From positions 1 through 37,842 of the forward strand of contig NZ_JAMBOX010000028.1 in the NCBI RefSeq assembly GCF_023715785.1: DNA of 37,842 nt, given 5' to 3'. Source of the stretch: Neobacillus niacini (GTDB lineage Bacteria; Bacillota; Bacilli; Bacillales; Cytobacillaceae). The position numbers were made by a program, and so were the translations under genes. Shown here piece after piece: positions 14,748-22,934 of the stretch. Within the stretch, counting starts at the first letter, position 1; the number at the start of each line of letters is the position of its first letter. Under the pieces are notes generated by a model. That model was not told the origin of the DNA, searched no databases, and was given only the letters and a program-made list of their open reading frames with translations.

Positions 14748-16322
14748 TTAGTAGAGCACTCGCCAATTATGGTTGCAGCTTGGATAAACAATTTTTCTTT
14801 TTAATAAATAGTTTGCCAGTATTTCGGTCATGTCGGTTTGGATTTCTTTGATGACAGGTCTATCTTTAAACATTTCATAGTCGCCGCCGCCGCCGGCCCG
14901 ATAGTTATTCATTACCACATCATATTGCGCGGAAAGGTCGATCGGCGTCCCTTTATACTCCAGTTTCACTACTCGTGAGCCGATGGGTTTGGAAATGTCT
15001 ATTTCATATTCTATGCCTTCCCACATATCATAATTGTAGTGCTGCGGTTTCGGCTCAATAAATGCCGGATTCACTTGAATTTCCTTGTTTTCATCCAATC
15101 TGAAATAAGTGGCCCCTTTTTCTAACGCGTCTTTGATGTCTTGGCCGGAAATCCGAATTACTTTTAATGTATTTGGATAGATATAATTGGACACGATGTC
15201 CCGCATCGTCACATCTTCTTTAAAACCTGGCGAGGTATTATCGAATAAGGCGGTACTCGAAATATCGACTCCTGCTGCATCCATCTGAACGTGATTGATA
15301 AATTCAATTAACGGGTGATCCTTTAACCTTATTGCAAAAGCGTCATCGACCAATATTCCTCCGATGATTCTGCCAATGGGCATGTCGAGCCATGCTTGTG
15401 TTTCCGCTTCATCTTCACGAGCAAGTGCCAAGACCGCTTCATCGGCAGCGGTCGCATTTGTCACTTCTATCAACTCGGTTGCTTTGTCTTCCACCACCCA
15501 GCTTCCATCTTTCCATGAAAATGTGACCGTGACTTTCCCTAGCATTTGACCTGCAGAACCCGGCTGAACAATCGTAACGTCGTTTACATCCTGGGCTATC
15601 ATGCGGTGTTGATGTCCGGTTAGTAACACATCAATTCCTTCGATTTCATGGCATATCCGGTAGCCTTGATTTTCTCCGGTTAAGGATTCTGTCAGTTCCC
15701 CTGTAGACAGATCCCTTTCAAAGCCTCCATGATAAGAAACCACTAATAAATCGTACGTTTCATTTTCTTTTATATAGGAGACCCATTTTTGGGTAGTCTC
15801 AAATGCATCCTCAAATGTCAATCCGGCTATATGGCTCGGGTTTTCCCAATTGGGGATATAATGGGTCGTCACTCCTAGGACGGCTATGCGAAGCCCATTT
15901 GAAAATTCCTTTATAAAGTATGGCTTCCCAAAGACTTCGGCATGATCATCTGCATTGATAATATTGGCTGATAGCCATGGAAAATGGGATTCGTTAACCG
16001 CTTGGGTTAGCAGATCCATTCCATAGTTAAATTCATGATTACCGATAATCGCTGCGTCATAGTCTAATTCATTTAGAATCTGTATCACCGGGTTTTTCCT
16101 TGTTTGGCGGAATTTTGCATAATGATAGGTTAATGGTGTCCCTTGAATGACGTCGCCATTATCAATTAAAAGAGTGTGCTCATATGTTTGTCTCATTTGT
16201 TTGATTAAGGTGGCTATTTTTCCAAGACCAGAGTTTGTTTCGCGATGCGTTCCATAATTATGTGGAAAAACATTGCCGTGTACATCGCTCGTTTCCAAGA
16301 TCACCAATTCACATTGTTTCAT
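14748..16322 (-). CDS. Bifunctional metallophosphatase/5'-nucleotidase
   Basis: A 524-residue UshA/CpdB-like phosphoesterase. The metallophosphatase half has the di-metal motifs SDVHGN (Asp13, His15), NGDVIQG (Asp57), GNHEFNYG (95-97) and TGHQHR. The C-terminal half is a 5_nucleotid_C domain, with NNYRAGGGGDYEMF forming the substrate-base loop. Such enzymes release phosphate from nucleotides or 2',3'-cyclic nucleotides. Most relatives are secreted, but this protein starts directly with MKQCELVILETSDVHG and has no signal peptide or anchor, so it should act inside the cell. GAAGGGA precedes ATG. It is divergent from the phn operon, with about 205 nt between, and may belong to the same phosphate-starvation response. 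Confidence 0.88.
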   Translation of the reverse strand: MKQCELVILETSDVHGNVFPHNYGTHRETNSGLGKIATLIKQMRQTYEHTLLIDNGDVIQGTPLTYHYAKFRQTRKNPVIQILNELDYDAAIIGNHEFNYGMDLLTQAVNESHFPWLSANIINADDHAEVFGKPYFIKEFSNGLRIAVLGVTTHYIPNWENPSHIAGLTFEDAFETTQKWVSYIKENETYDLLVVSYHGGFERDLSTGELTESLTGENQGYRICHEIEGIDVLLTGHQHRMIAQDVNDVTIVQPGSAGQMLGKVTVTFSWKDGSWVVEDKATELIEVTNATAADEAVLALAREDEAETQAWLDMPIGRIIGGILVDDAFAIRLKDHPLIEFINHVQMDAAGVDISSTALFDNTSPGFKEDVTMRDIVSNYIYPNTLKVIRISGQDIKDALEKGATYFRLDENKEIQVNPAFIEPKPQHYNYDMWEGIEYEIDISKPIGSRVVKLEYKGTPIDLSAQYDVVMNNYRAGGGGDYEMFKDRPVIKEIQTDMTEILANYLLKRKIVYPSCNHNWRVLY

Positions 16323-16399
16323 TTATTTCCCTTCTTTGTCGTTAATTTATACATTTATTATAAGGATAGGAGACATTAAATAACATTTAACGATAAAAA

Positions 16400-16484
16400 T
16401 TTACAAATTTTATAAAACATTTACCAAATTTTCGTCGTATCATTACCAGTTGTTTACAATTAATTAACAATACGATGCTATACT
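16400..16484 (+). promoter_or_regulatory. Candidate PhoP-box promoter of the phn operon
   Basis: TTTACA (16453-16458), 5 nt, then TTAACA (16464-16469) form a direct repeat with 11-bp period, ending 9 nt before TATACT (16479-16484). This is the arrangement of B. subtilis PhoP-activated promoters, where TT(A/C/T)ACA-type repeats replace the -35. A further TTTACA at 16400 and the similar ATTTAAC/ATTTACC nearby may be an extended site. Confidence 0.6.
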
Positions 16485-16527
16485 TCGTTCGTAGTAAAAA
16501 TTTCTCATGACTTTTGGAGGTTAACAG

Positions 16528-17451
16528 ATGTTTAAATTCAAAAAGTTAGCGGCCATTGGAACTTCCTTGGCAATCGCTGCAGGTCTCTTAAGCGCATGTG
16601 GTTCGACGAGTGCTTCAACTGGTGATTATGTACCAAAAGAGTTGACTGTACAATTCGTTCCATCACAAAATGCCAGCACGTTAGAGGCAAAAGCAAAACC
16701 GTTAGAAAAGCTTTTAAGCGACAAACTAGAAATTCCTGTAAAAGTAAGTGTTTCGACCGATTACAATACCATCATTGAAGCCATGGATTCAAAGAAAGTC
16801 GATATTGGATTTTTGCCGCCAACTGCGTATGTCATGGCACATGAAAAAAAGGCAGCAAATGTATTACTTCAAGCACAACGCTTTGGTGTTGACGATAAAA
16901 CAGGACAGCCTACTACAGAATTAGTAGATTTCTATAAATCAATGTTTATAGTAAAGAAAGATTCAAACATTAAAAGTATTAAAGACTTAAAGGGTAAAAA
17001 GATTGCTTTCCAAGATGTCACTTCTTCTGCCGGTTATGTCTGGCCTGCTGCATCCTTGATGGATGCCGACATTGATCCGACGAAAGATGTTCAAGGCATA
17101 ACTGTTAAAGGTCATGACCAAGCAGTTGTGGCACTTCTTAATGGAGATGTGGATGCTGCTGTTATTTTCCAAGATGCCCGAAATATCGTGAAAAAGGATT
17201 ACCCTTCTGTGTTTGAAGATACAAAGGTACTTAAATTCACAGAAAAGATTCCAAACGATACCATCTCTGTCCGTGCTGACATGGACAAAGAGTGGGTCAA
17301 GAAAATTCAAGATGCGTTTGTTGAGATCGGAAAAGATGATGAAGGTCACCAAATTATCAAAGATATTTATTCACACGAAGGCTATACACCATCAGAAGAC
17401 AGCGTATTTGATATCGTTCGTGACTATGCTAAAAAGGTAAAAACTGAGTAA
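16528..17451 (+). CDS. phnD: Phosphate/phosphite/phosphonate ABC transporter substrate-binding lipoprotein
   Basis: A 307-residue PhnD-family binding protein. It has a lipoprotein signal with lipobox LLSAC and lipid-anchored Cys24, then a type II periplasmic-binding fold. Family segments include LTVQFVPSQNA, DIGFLPPTAYVMAHE, IKSIKDLKGKKIAFQDVTSSAGYVWP and VKGHDQAVVALLNGDVDAAVIFQDA. It would capture phosphonate, phosphite or a related ligand outside the membrane and deliver it to the PhnE permeases. TTTTGGAGG precedes ATG. It is the first gene of a four-gene operon and is followed by a weak terminator, which should make it more abundant than the other subunits. Confidence 0.92.
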   Translation: MFKFKKLAAIGTSLAIAAGLLSACGSTSASTGDYVPKELTVQFVPSQNASTLEAKAKPLEKLLSDKLEIPVKVSVSTDYNTIIEAMDSKKVDIGFLPPTAYVMAHEKKAANVLLQAQRFGVDDKTGQPTTELVDFYKSMFIVKKDSNIKSIKDLKGKKIAFQDVTSSAGYVWPAASLMDADIDPTKDVQGITVKGHDQAVVALLNGDVDAAVIFQDARNIVKKDYPSVFEDTKVLKFTEKIPNDTISVRADMDKEWVKKIQDAFVEIGKDDEGHQIIKDIYSHEGYTPSEDSVFDIVRDYAKKVKTE

Positions 17452-17484
17452 CCGTCCCCCCCTTAAGATTTTTTAATATATCCG

Positions 17485-17520
17485 AGCCAGTAAGATTTCT
17501 TGTACTGGCTTTTCTTTTTC
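17485..17520 (+). terminator. Intra-operon terminator between phnD and phnC
   Basis: AGCCAGTA pairs with TACTGGCT (8 bp, 10-nt loop), followed by TTTCTTTTT. It lies between the binding-protein gene and the ATPase gene, so some transcripts should stop here and some read through. Confidence 0.7.
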
Positions 17521-17558
17521 CAAAAATATATCAGATGATGAAAGTTGGTATACAAAAG

Positions 17559-18329
17559 GTGATTGAATTTAAAAATGTCTCAAAAACATATCCAAACGGT
17601 GTGAAGGGCTTAAAAAATATAAACTTAACCATTGAAAAAGGAGAGTTTGTAGTAGTGGTCGGATTATCAGGAGCAGGAAAATCCACCTTATTGCGCTCTA
17701 TCAATAGATTAAATGAAGTGACCGAAGGTGAAATTGTCATTGCTGGAAAGTCAATTACGAATTCTTCTGGCGCTTCGCTTCGTAGGATTCGTCGTGATAT
17801 CGGAATGATTTTCCAAAGTTTTAATCTTGTTAAACGATCGACCGTTCTTCGAAATGTACTGTCAGGACGTGTCGGCTACCATTCTACCTTTAGAACAGTA
17901 CTCGGCCTGTTTCCAAACGAGGATGTAAATCTGGCCTTTGAAGCGCTAGAGCGGGTGAACATTTTAGATAAGGCCTATACACGTGCGGACCAGTTATCTG
18001 GGGGGCAGCAGCAGCGCGTATCGATTGCACGGGCCTTGGCGCAGGAGGCAAAGATCATCCTCGCAGATGAACCTGTTGCCTCGCTCGATCCTTTAACGAC
18101 TAAGCACGTGATGGATGATTTAAGGAGAATCAACCAGGAATTAGGGATCACAACCGTTGTAAACCTGCATCACGTTGATTTGGCCCAGGAATATGCAACA
18201 AGGATTATTGGGATGCGCGCTGGGGAGATTGTGTTTGATGGTCCGGTGGAAGAGGCAACCGATGATAAGTTCTCTGAGATTTATGGGCGTCCGCTCCAAA
18301 ACAATGAGCTTTTAGGAGCGACGGTATGA
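17559..18329 (+). CDS. phnC: Phosphonate ABC transporter ATP-binding protein
   Basis: A 256-residue ABC ATPase of the PhnC family. Walker A GLSGAGKST is at 35-43, with the Q-loop in GMIFQSFNLV, signature LSGGQQQR, Walker B IILADEPVASLD and an H-loop His in VVNLHHVD. It would power import by the two PhnE permeases. I prefer GTG 17559 because the protein then starts MIEFKNVSKTYPNG, as in the family. Two ATGs at 17535 and 17538 are in frame, but no good ribosome binding site stands before either choice, so the start is uncertain by 8 residues. The stop overlaps the phnE start by 4 nt. Confidence 0.92.
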   Translation: MIEFKNVSKTYPNGVKGLKNINLTIEKGEFVVVVGLSGAGKSTLLRSINRLNEVTEGEIVIAGKSITNSSGASLRRIRRDIGMIFQSFNLVKRSTVLRNVLSGRVGYHSTFRTVLGLFPNEDVNLAFEALERVNILDKAYTRADQLSGGQQQRVSIARALAQEAKIILADEPVASLDPLTTKHVMDDLRRINQELGITTVVNLHHVDLAQEYATRIIGMRAGEIVFDGPVEEATDDKFSEIYGRPLQNNELLGATV

Positions 18330-19120
18330 TGAATCAGCCAATAAAAACGTCCATCCCAAAGCCTCCCAGTAAAATTAAAAATTATGTAACGCTCCTTTTG
18401 GTTCTTTTCCTTCTATGGGGAAGTTCTATCCAAACCGATTCCTCTCTGGCTGAGCTTGTAGCGGGTTTTCCTAATATGATGGATCTGCTGAACCAGATGG
18501 TCCCGCCCAATTGGGGCTATTTTGATAACATTACGGATGCCATGCTAGAAACAATTCGGATGGCGGTCATCGGCACTACCTTTGGGGCAATCCTTGCGAT
18601 CCCGATTGCCCTTTTTTCTGCAAGTAACCTTATTCAAAATATCTGGGTTTTTTATCCTATAAGGTTTATCCTGAATTTAATTCGTACAGTACCTGATTTA
18701 TTACTAGCCTCGATCTTTGTCGCTATCTTTGGGCTGGGGTCCTTACCTGGTATTCTGGCTTTAATGGTTTTCTCAATTGGACTCATTGCTAAATTAACCT
18801 ACGAGTCGATTGAAGCGATTGACCCTGGTCCGTTAGAAGCAATGGAAGCGGTAGGTGCCAATAAAATTCAGTTGATTGTCTTTGGGGTGATTCCTCAGGT
18901 TGCCGCCCATTTTATTTCATATGTTCTATACACATTTGAAATTAATGTTCGGGCTGCAGCCGTCCTAGGGCTCGTTGGGGCAGGAGGGATTGGGTTATTT
19001 TATAATAAAACACTAGGATTTCTTGAATACGATAAAACCAGTTCCATTATTATTTACACATTAGTGGCTGTACTGGCGATTGACTACATTAGTACAAAAT
19101 TACGGGAGAAGTTATTATGA
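18326..19120 (+). CDS. phnE: Phosphonate ABC transporter permease, first copy
   Basis: A 264-residue inner-membrane permease with about six hydrophobic segments. The cytoplasmic coupling loop reads EAMEAVGANKIQLIVFGVIPQV, the EAA motif of ABC importers, and VRAAAVLGLVGAGGIG is the PhnE-type C-terminal signature. Its start overlaps the phnC stop (ATGA), and its own stop overlaps the next gene in the same way, so all three are translationally coupled. GGAG stands about 8 nt upstream. It probably forms a heterodimer with the second PhnE. Confidence 0.92.
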   Translation: MMNQPIKTSIPKPPSKIKNYVTLLLVLFLLWGSSIQTDSSLAELVAGFPNMMDLLNQMVPPNWGYFDNITDAMLETIRMAVIGTTFGAILAIPIALFSASNLIQNIWVFYPIRFILNLIRTVPDLLLASIFVAIFGLGSLPGILALMVFSIGLIAKLTYESIEAIDPGPLEAMEAVGANKIQLIVFGVIPQVAAHFISYVLYTFEINVRAAAVLGLVGAGGIGLFYNKTLGFLEYDKTSSIIIYTLVAVLAIDYISTKLREKLL

Positions 19121-19920
19121 GTGAAGCAGCAAGAAAGGGTATGAAGCCAAAGAAAAATCGCGCCGGCCTCTGGGGTATTTATTTGGCTTTAGCACTGATA
19201 TATATTTGGGCTTTTTCTGGAATGAACCTTCCAGAAATCAAACCGACGGCTGGCCAAATTACAAAGTCTATTTTTAATGGTATGTTTCATCCAGATTGGG
19301 ATTATGTATCTGATCCAGGCGGGGAAGATTTGCTTCACGGCTTGCTTGATACGTTGGCAATCGCGGCATTGGGTACGTTTATATCGGCTGTTTTGTGTGT
19401 GCCGTTTGCATTTTGGGCCGCAGCCAATATGAGTAAGGGAAAGGCGGCATCGGGTACGGGGAAATTTGTGCTTAGCTTCATTCGGACTTTTCCTGAATTA
19501 GTCATGGCGATTATGTTTATCAAAGCAGTGGGACCGGGTTCCTTTGCAGGGGTACTGGCTTTAGGGCTGCATTCAATTGGGATGCTTGGAAAATTGTTTT
19601 CAGAGGAAGTTGAAAATATGGATTTAGGTCCTACAGAGGCATTAATGGCAACAGGGGCGAATCGGTTTCAAATTCTCTGGTTTGCCGTCATCCCGCAAGT
19701 GATTACAGGGTTTCTTTCCTACACACTTTACAGGTTTGAGATTAATGTCCGCTCCGCCGCGGTCCTCGGCGTAATCGGTGCAGGAGGAATCGGAACCCCG
19801 CTGATTTTCGCTTTAACTTCGAGGGACTGGAATCGTGTAGGCATTATTCTTTTGGGCATTATTGTCATGGTTACGGTAATTGACCTTATCTCTGGTTACT
19901 TAAGAAGGAAAATTGTATAA
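19117..19920 (+). CDS. phnE: Phosphonate ABC transporter permease, second copy
   Basis: A 267-residue paralogue of the preceding permease, with the same EAA loop (EALMATGANRFQILWFAVIPQV) and the same VRSAAVLGVIGAGGIGTP signature. The N-terminus is different and longer before the first membrane segment. Two adjacent PhnE paralogues are common in Firmicute phosphonate/phosphite systems and presumably form the heterodimeric channel. No phosphonate-cleaving genes (C-P lyase, phosphonatase) or phosphite dehydrogenase are in the window, so the actual substrate cannot be decided. Confidence 0.92.
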   Translation: MSEAARKGMKPKKNRAGLWGIYLALALIYIWAFSGMNLPEIKPTAGQITKSIFNGMFHPDWDYVSDPGGEDLLHGLLDTLAIAALGTFISAVLCVPFAFWAAANMSKGKAASGTGKFVLSFIRTFPELVMAIMFIKAVGPGSFAGVLALGLHSIGMLGKLFSEEVENMDLGPTEALMATGANRFQILWFAVIPQVITGFLSYTLYRFEINVRSAAVLGVIGAGGIGTPLIFALTSRDWNRVGIILLGIIVMVTVIDLISGYLRRKIV

Positions 19921-19927
19921 AAATGAG

Positions 19928-19975
19928 GAAAAAGAAAAGGACCGCGCGGAAATATGTGCGGTCCTTTTCTTTTTC
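19928..19975. terminator. Bidirectional terminator between phnE and the L,D-transpeptidase gene
   Basis: A perfect 18-bp stem (GAAAAAGAAAAGGACCGC and its complement) around a 12-nt loop, A-rich on one side and T-rich on the other. It ends both convergent genes. Confidence 0.92.
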
Positions 19976-19978
19976 TAT

Positions 19979-21418
19979 TTAATAAACAATAACCGGATCA
20001 TTGGTGCTGAGGTTATTAAACACGGTTTTCATCACGCTTGGCGGTGTGTTAACACAGCCATGCGAGCCATTGTTCAGATAAATGTTCCCGCCAAATTCTG
20101 ACCTCCAGTTGGCATCGTGGAACCCCTGTCCGTCATTGGTAAACGGGACCCAATATTGAACAGGAACCTCATAAGTGATTTTTCCGTTCTCTCTGCCCGT
20201 CAGGACGGAAGGTGTCTTCTTATAGAGTACATACCACACTCCCTTGTGGGTATCATGACCGGTGCTGTGTTTCCCGGTTACGACATTCGTGGTAAGGACT
20301 AATTGTCCGTTTTTGTAGATCCAAATTCGCTGCTGGGCAATGGAGACTTCGGCATACGTACCGCCAATGCCATTGTTCGCGATCGTTTCATATCCGTAAC
20401 CTTCACCCTTCCAGCCCTTGCCGTAAATATTGGCGGCGGCAACAGATTTCTCCCCATTTTCAAAAGCTGCCTGAATCAGCGGTGTTTCCTTGTCAACATT
20501 GATCGCCCAGCCATAGCCTTTACCTGGAACTGATATCACCGAACCGGAAGAGGTTTTGAAGGAAAAATTTTTATTTAGGGTGGATTGTGTATTATTGATT
20601 TCAGCAATCTTATTCTTAATGTCACCGGCATCATCAATCGTAATCTGCAAATCTTTTGAAATAGACGCATTCTTAATTAATTCGCTGGCGTTTAATGAAT
20701 AGACTTTATCCTGAACTTTATATTCAACCGTCTGTGCAAGGAATTCTTCCAGCTTTTTCTGCTGGTTTTTGATAAACTCGCTGTCTTCCTTAATAGGCAG
20801 TATGTATACAGGATTAAGATGGATTTCACCAATATATTCTTGCTGGTCGTAATCCTTTAAAAGACTGGCGACGTCATACTGCTTTCCGTCAATGCTGTTC
20901 GAGACTACAATGTTCCCTTGTTCCAAATGAACCGTGGCATCTACAGGCGCTTGTAAACCCTGATTCATCGATAACAGCTTTTCTTCTACCTGTTTTTTCA
21001 ATGTCTGGCTTCGAAATGGATCCTCCTTGGGCATTAAGGAGAAATTTTTCTCCTTTGAGGAAGGAAAAAACGTCCACTGGTCCTTTAGAAATTTTTTGAT
21101 ACTTGGCAAATCTTGTTCGGTAAAGTTCATCTTTGTATCTTTTCCATCTAATATCTGTTGCTCTCCTACATAGACTACATTTGTTAATAATGAGGCTTGT
21201 AATTGTCGTAGTCCGTCATCGGCGGTCAGTCCACCGACACTGATTCCATTGATCTTGATTTGTGAATTAAAGTGGGTTGCCTGGTAGTAACTGATCCCCG
21301 CGATGGCGAGGGCAATGATCAGGATGATACCAGATACGATAAACTTCCAGTTTGCAAGCCCTTTAGTTGAGTTACCCCCTCGTTTGCCAATTTCTTCAAT
21401 CGTTACGGTACTTTCCAT
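19979..21418 (-). CDS. L,D-transpeptidase with peptidoglycan-binding domain
   Basis: A 479-residue cell-wall enzyme. One N-terminal membrane segment (about residues 25-48, WKFIVSGIILIIALAIAGISYY) anchors it with the bulk outside. The middle is a VanW-associated/PG_binding_4-like domain pair. The C-terminal 120 residues are a YkuD domain with the catalytic motif SHGCVNTPP (Cys455), preceded by the His-containing GKHSTGHDTHKGVW. Such enzymes make 3-3 peptidoglycan cross-links and resist most beta-lactams; the architecture resembles the enterococcal Ldt type. ATG 21418 follows AGGGGG; an in-frame TTG lies directly before it. It is a single-gene unit. Confidence 0.88.
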   Translation of the reverse strand: MESTVTIEEIGKRGGNSTKGLANWKFIVSGIILIIALAIAGISYYQATHFNSQIKINGISVGGLTADDGLRQLQASLLTNVVYVGEQQILDGKDTKMNFTEQDLPSIKKFLKDQWTFFPSSKEKNFSLMPKEDPFRSQTLKKQVEEKLLSMNQGLQAPVDATVHLEQGNIVVSNSIDGKQYDVASLLKDYDQQEYIGEIHLNPVYILPIKEDSEFIKNQQKKLEEFLAQTVEYKVQDKVYSLNASELIKNASISKDLQITIDDAGDIKNKIAEINNTQSTLNKNFSFKTSSGSVISVPGKGYGWAINVDKETPLIQAAFENGEKSVAAANIYGKGWKGEGYGYETIANNGIGGTYAEVSIAQQRIWIYKNGQLVLTTNVVTGKHSTGHDTHKGVWYVLYKKTPSVLTGRENGKITYEVPVQYWVPFTNDGQGFHDANWRSEFGGNIYLNNGSHGCVNTPPSVMKTVFNNLSTNDPVIVY

Positions 21419-21579
21419 CAAGATTCCCCCTAGAACTCATTATCCGGCTTTACTATCCTATATACTAAGACTGTTGGTTTTTGGTAAATGTTACCGATTT
21501 TAAAAAAAGTAATAATTAATACTACCATTATACTAAAAATCATAATCGAACATTGTCGGATTTTGTTCGGGCATGAAAT

Positions 21580-21877
21580 TTAATCGGTGTGTATTTTATA
21601 TTTTTTGTACGCCAATGGAGTCATGTTCATGGAATCTCTGAATTTCTCAATAAAGTAGCTTGTACTATTAAAACCGACTTGATAAGCAACTTCAGTAACG
21701 TTGGAATCATTTTGCTGAACAATTTCTGTCTGAACATTTTCCAGTTGAAAACCATTAACGATTAAGTTTTTCCAAATGGATGTTAGCTGTTTCATAACAG
21801 GCAATCGGCATAACGACCGTATGGTGCTTGGTTAGCTCTTTTAAACTTTCATCAATCATGAAATTTTTCATTTGCAT
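21580..21877 (-). pseudogene. AraC-family regulator, collapsed by internal deletion and frameshift
   Basis: The minus strand first reads, from ATG 21877 (GAGGTG upstream), MKNFMIDESLKELTKH...VMPIACYET, the N-terminal start of a cupin-type AraC regulator, and stops near 21753. In another frame the same stretch ends with NVTEVAYQVGFNSTSYFIEKFRDSMNMTPLAYKKY, the second helix-turn-helix of an AraC protein. Only about 100 codons remain of roughly 280. The sensor domain and first helix-turn-helix are gone and the two ends are out of frame. A 74-residue open frame (21580-21804) is not a functional protein. Confidence 0.8.
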
Positions 21878-22047
21878 GGCAAACACCTCAATATATTTAT
21901 ATTTTTCTATTCGATATTAGTATTTTTTAAGTACATTTTTTGTGCCATCCTTCGACAATATTATGAACCGTCAACGCTTATTTTTAAGATAGCACCCAAG
22001 AATCAACATAAGAGTGTGCGAAGAAAGGAGGGCAGCGGGGTAAATAA

Positions 22048-22155
22048 GGGAAAATACTTCCATTTGATGCGACAGCGCTTCGTAATGGCCAGTGGACACA
22101 CGTGGATTTAAGCAGCCATGGTATCCTTGTGGAAGGCGATTTTTACTTGGTTTAA
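22048..22155 (+). pseudogene. Short remnant of a secreted-protein C-terminal domain
   Basis: A stop-to-stop frame of 35 codons reads GKILPFDATALRNGQW, then THVDLSSHGILVEGDFYLV. The pattern resembles a repeated beta-sandwich region of extracellular Bacillus proteases as I remember it. It has no start, no ribosome binding site and no continuation, so if real it is a scrap of a deleted gene. The rest of 21878-22301 holds no convincing gene. Near 22224-22268 there are overlapping GGAAGC/GCTTCC inverted repeats that could terminate ytoQ transcription. Confidence 0.3.
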
Positions 22156-22301
22156 CTCTATATCAACGAAAAAATAAAGAAACCGAAAAAATAAGTCCTA
22201 CAGGGATTCCAATGGGATGGTTTTGCTTCCTGCACTAAATGGAAGCAGAGAACCCGTCCCTTGCTTCCCTCTTTTTCATGTTCCTTGATTACCTTGACAA
22301 A

Positions 22302-22742
22302 CTATTCAAAGATGTAACTAATGACTTCCAATGCCTGCTCGACGGTTTCAACGGTTACGTTTGCTTTATTCGATAGTTCCTTTAATGGGTGAATTAACGA
22401 CTGGGGTCTAATGATGATTGTAGGTTTGTTCATCGCAATGGCCGTGCTGGCATCCATGGCCGTATTCCATTGTTTATACTTCTCGCCAAATAAGGCAATG
22501 ACAATGTCTGATTTCTGCATTAATACCTGAGTCCGAAAATTATTTATGTCAGAAGCAGCATCGTCCTTATATAAATTTCCAGGCTGTTTGCCAAGAATTT
22601 CTTCACCAATCTGATCGGATCGGTCGTGGTTTGTCTGCGGCCTCACAAAGATTAATGGAAGATTTTTTTCCTCTGCTATCTTCTCCACTTCATCCCGCCA
22701 ATTATCGTGAATTTGCCCAGCCAAATAAACAGTTAACTCCAT
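22302..22742 (-). CDS. ytoQ: YtoQ family protein
   Basis: A 146-residue protein matching B. subtilis YtoQ along its whole length as I remember it: VYLAGQIHDNWRDE, NHDRSDQIGEEI, DDAASDINNFRTQVLM, ALFGEKYKQWNTAMDAS and HPLKELSNKANVTVETV. The fold is that of nucleoside 2-deoxyribosyltransferase-like proteins (AGxIH start, DIVIALFGEK strand), but no activity is established. It is cytosolic, without a signal peptide. TTGGAGGG precedes ATG 22742. Confidence 0.92.
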   Translation of the reverse strand: MELTVYLAGQIHDNWRDEVEKIAEEKNLPLIFVRPQTNHDRSDQIGEEILGKQPGNLYKDDAASDINNFRTQVLMQKSDIVIALFGEKYKQWNTAMDASTAIAMNKPTIIIRPQSLIHPLKELSNKANVTVETVEQALEVISYIFE

Positions 22743-22808
22743 TAATATCCCTCCAATGGTAGATTTGTTCCAATTCTAATACTATAAAACTTACGGTGAG
22801 AATGCCAG

Positions 22809-22853
22809 AAGGACGATTCTCCGTGCTCCTTAGGAGCCACGAGAAACGTCCTT
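22809..22853. repeat. Long imperfect hairpin between ytoQ and the RND gene
   Basis: AAGGACG-a-TTCTC-c-GTG-CTCC, loop TTA, GGAG-c-CAC-GAGAA-a-CGTCCTT: 19 base pairs with one mismatch and two bulges. AAAACTT and AAGTTTT outside it can extend the stem. It lacks a long U tail, so it may be a mobile-type hairpin element doubling as a terminator for the minus-strand RND gene. Confidence 0.6.
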
Positions 22854-22934
22854 CCTTCAAGTTTTATTAGGTTTTTAGGTTAAGTCACCTGGTGCTTGAA
22901 AGCATTGCTTGACTGGGGGACTGACCCTCTATTT

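Noticed and set aside
22809..22853. Riboswitch in front of ytoQ
   Set aside because: It is a single long hairpin with no recognisable aptamer layout, and it resembles a dispersed hairpin seen elsewhere in the window.
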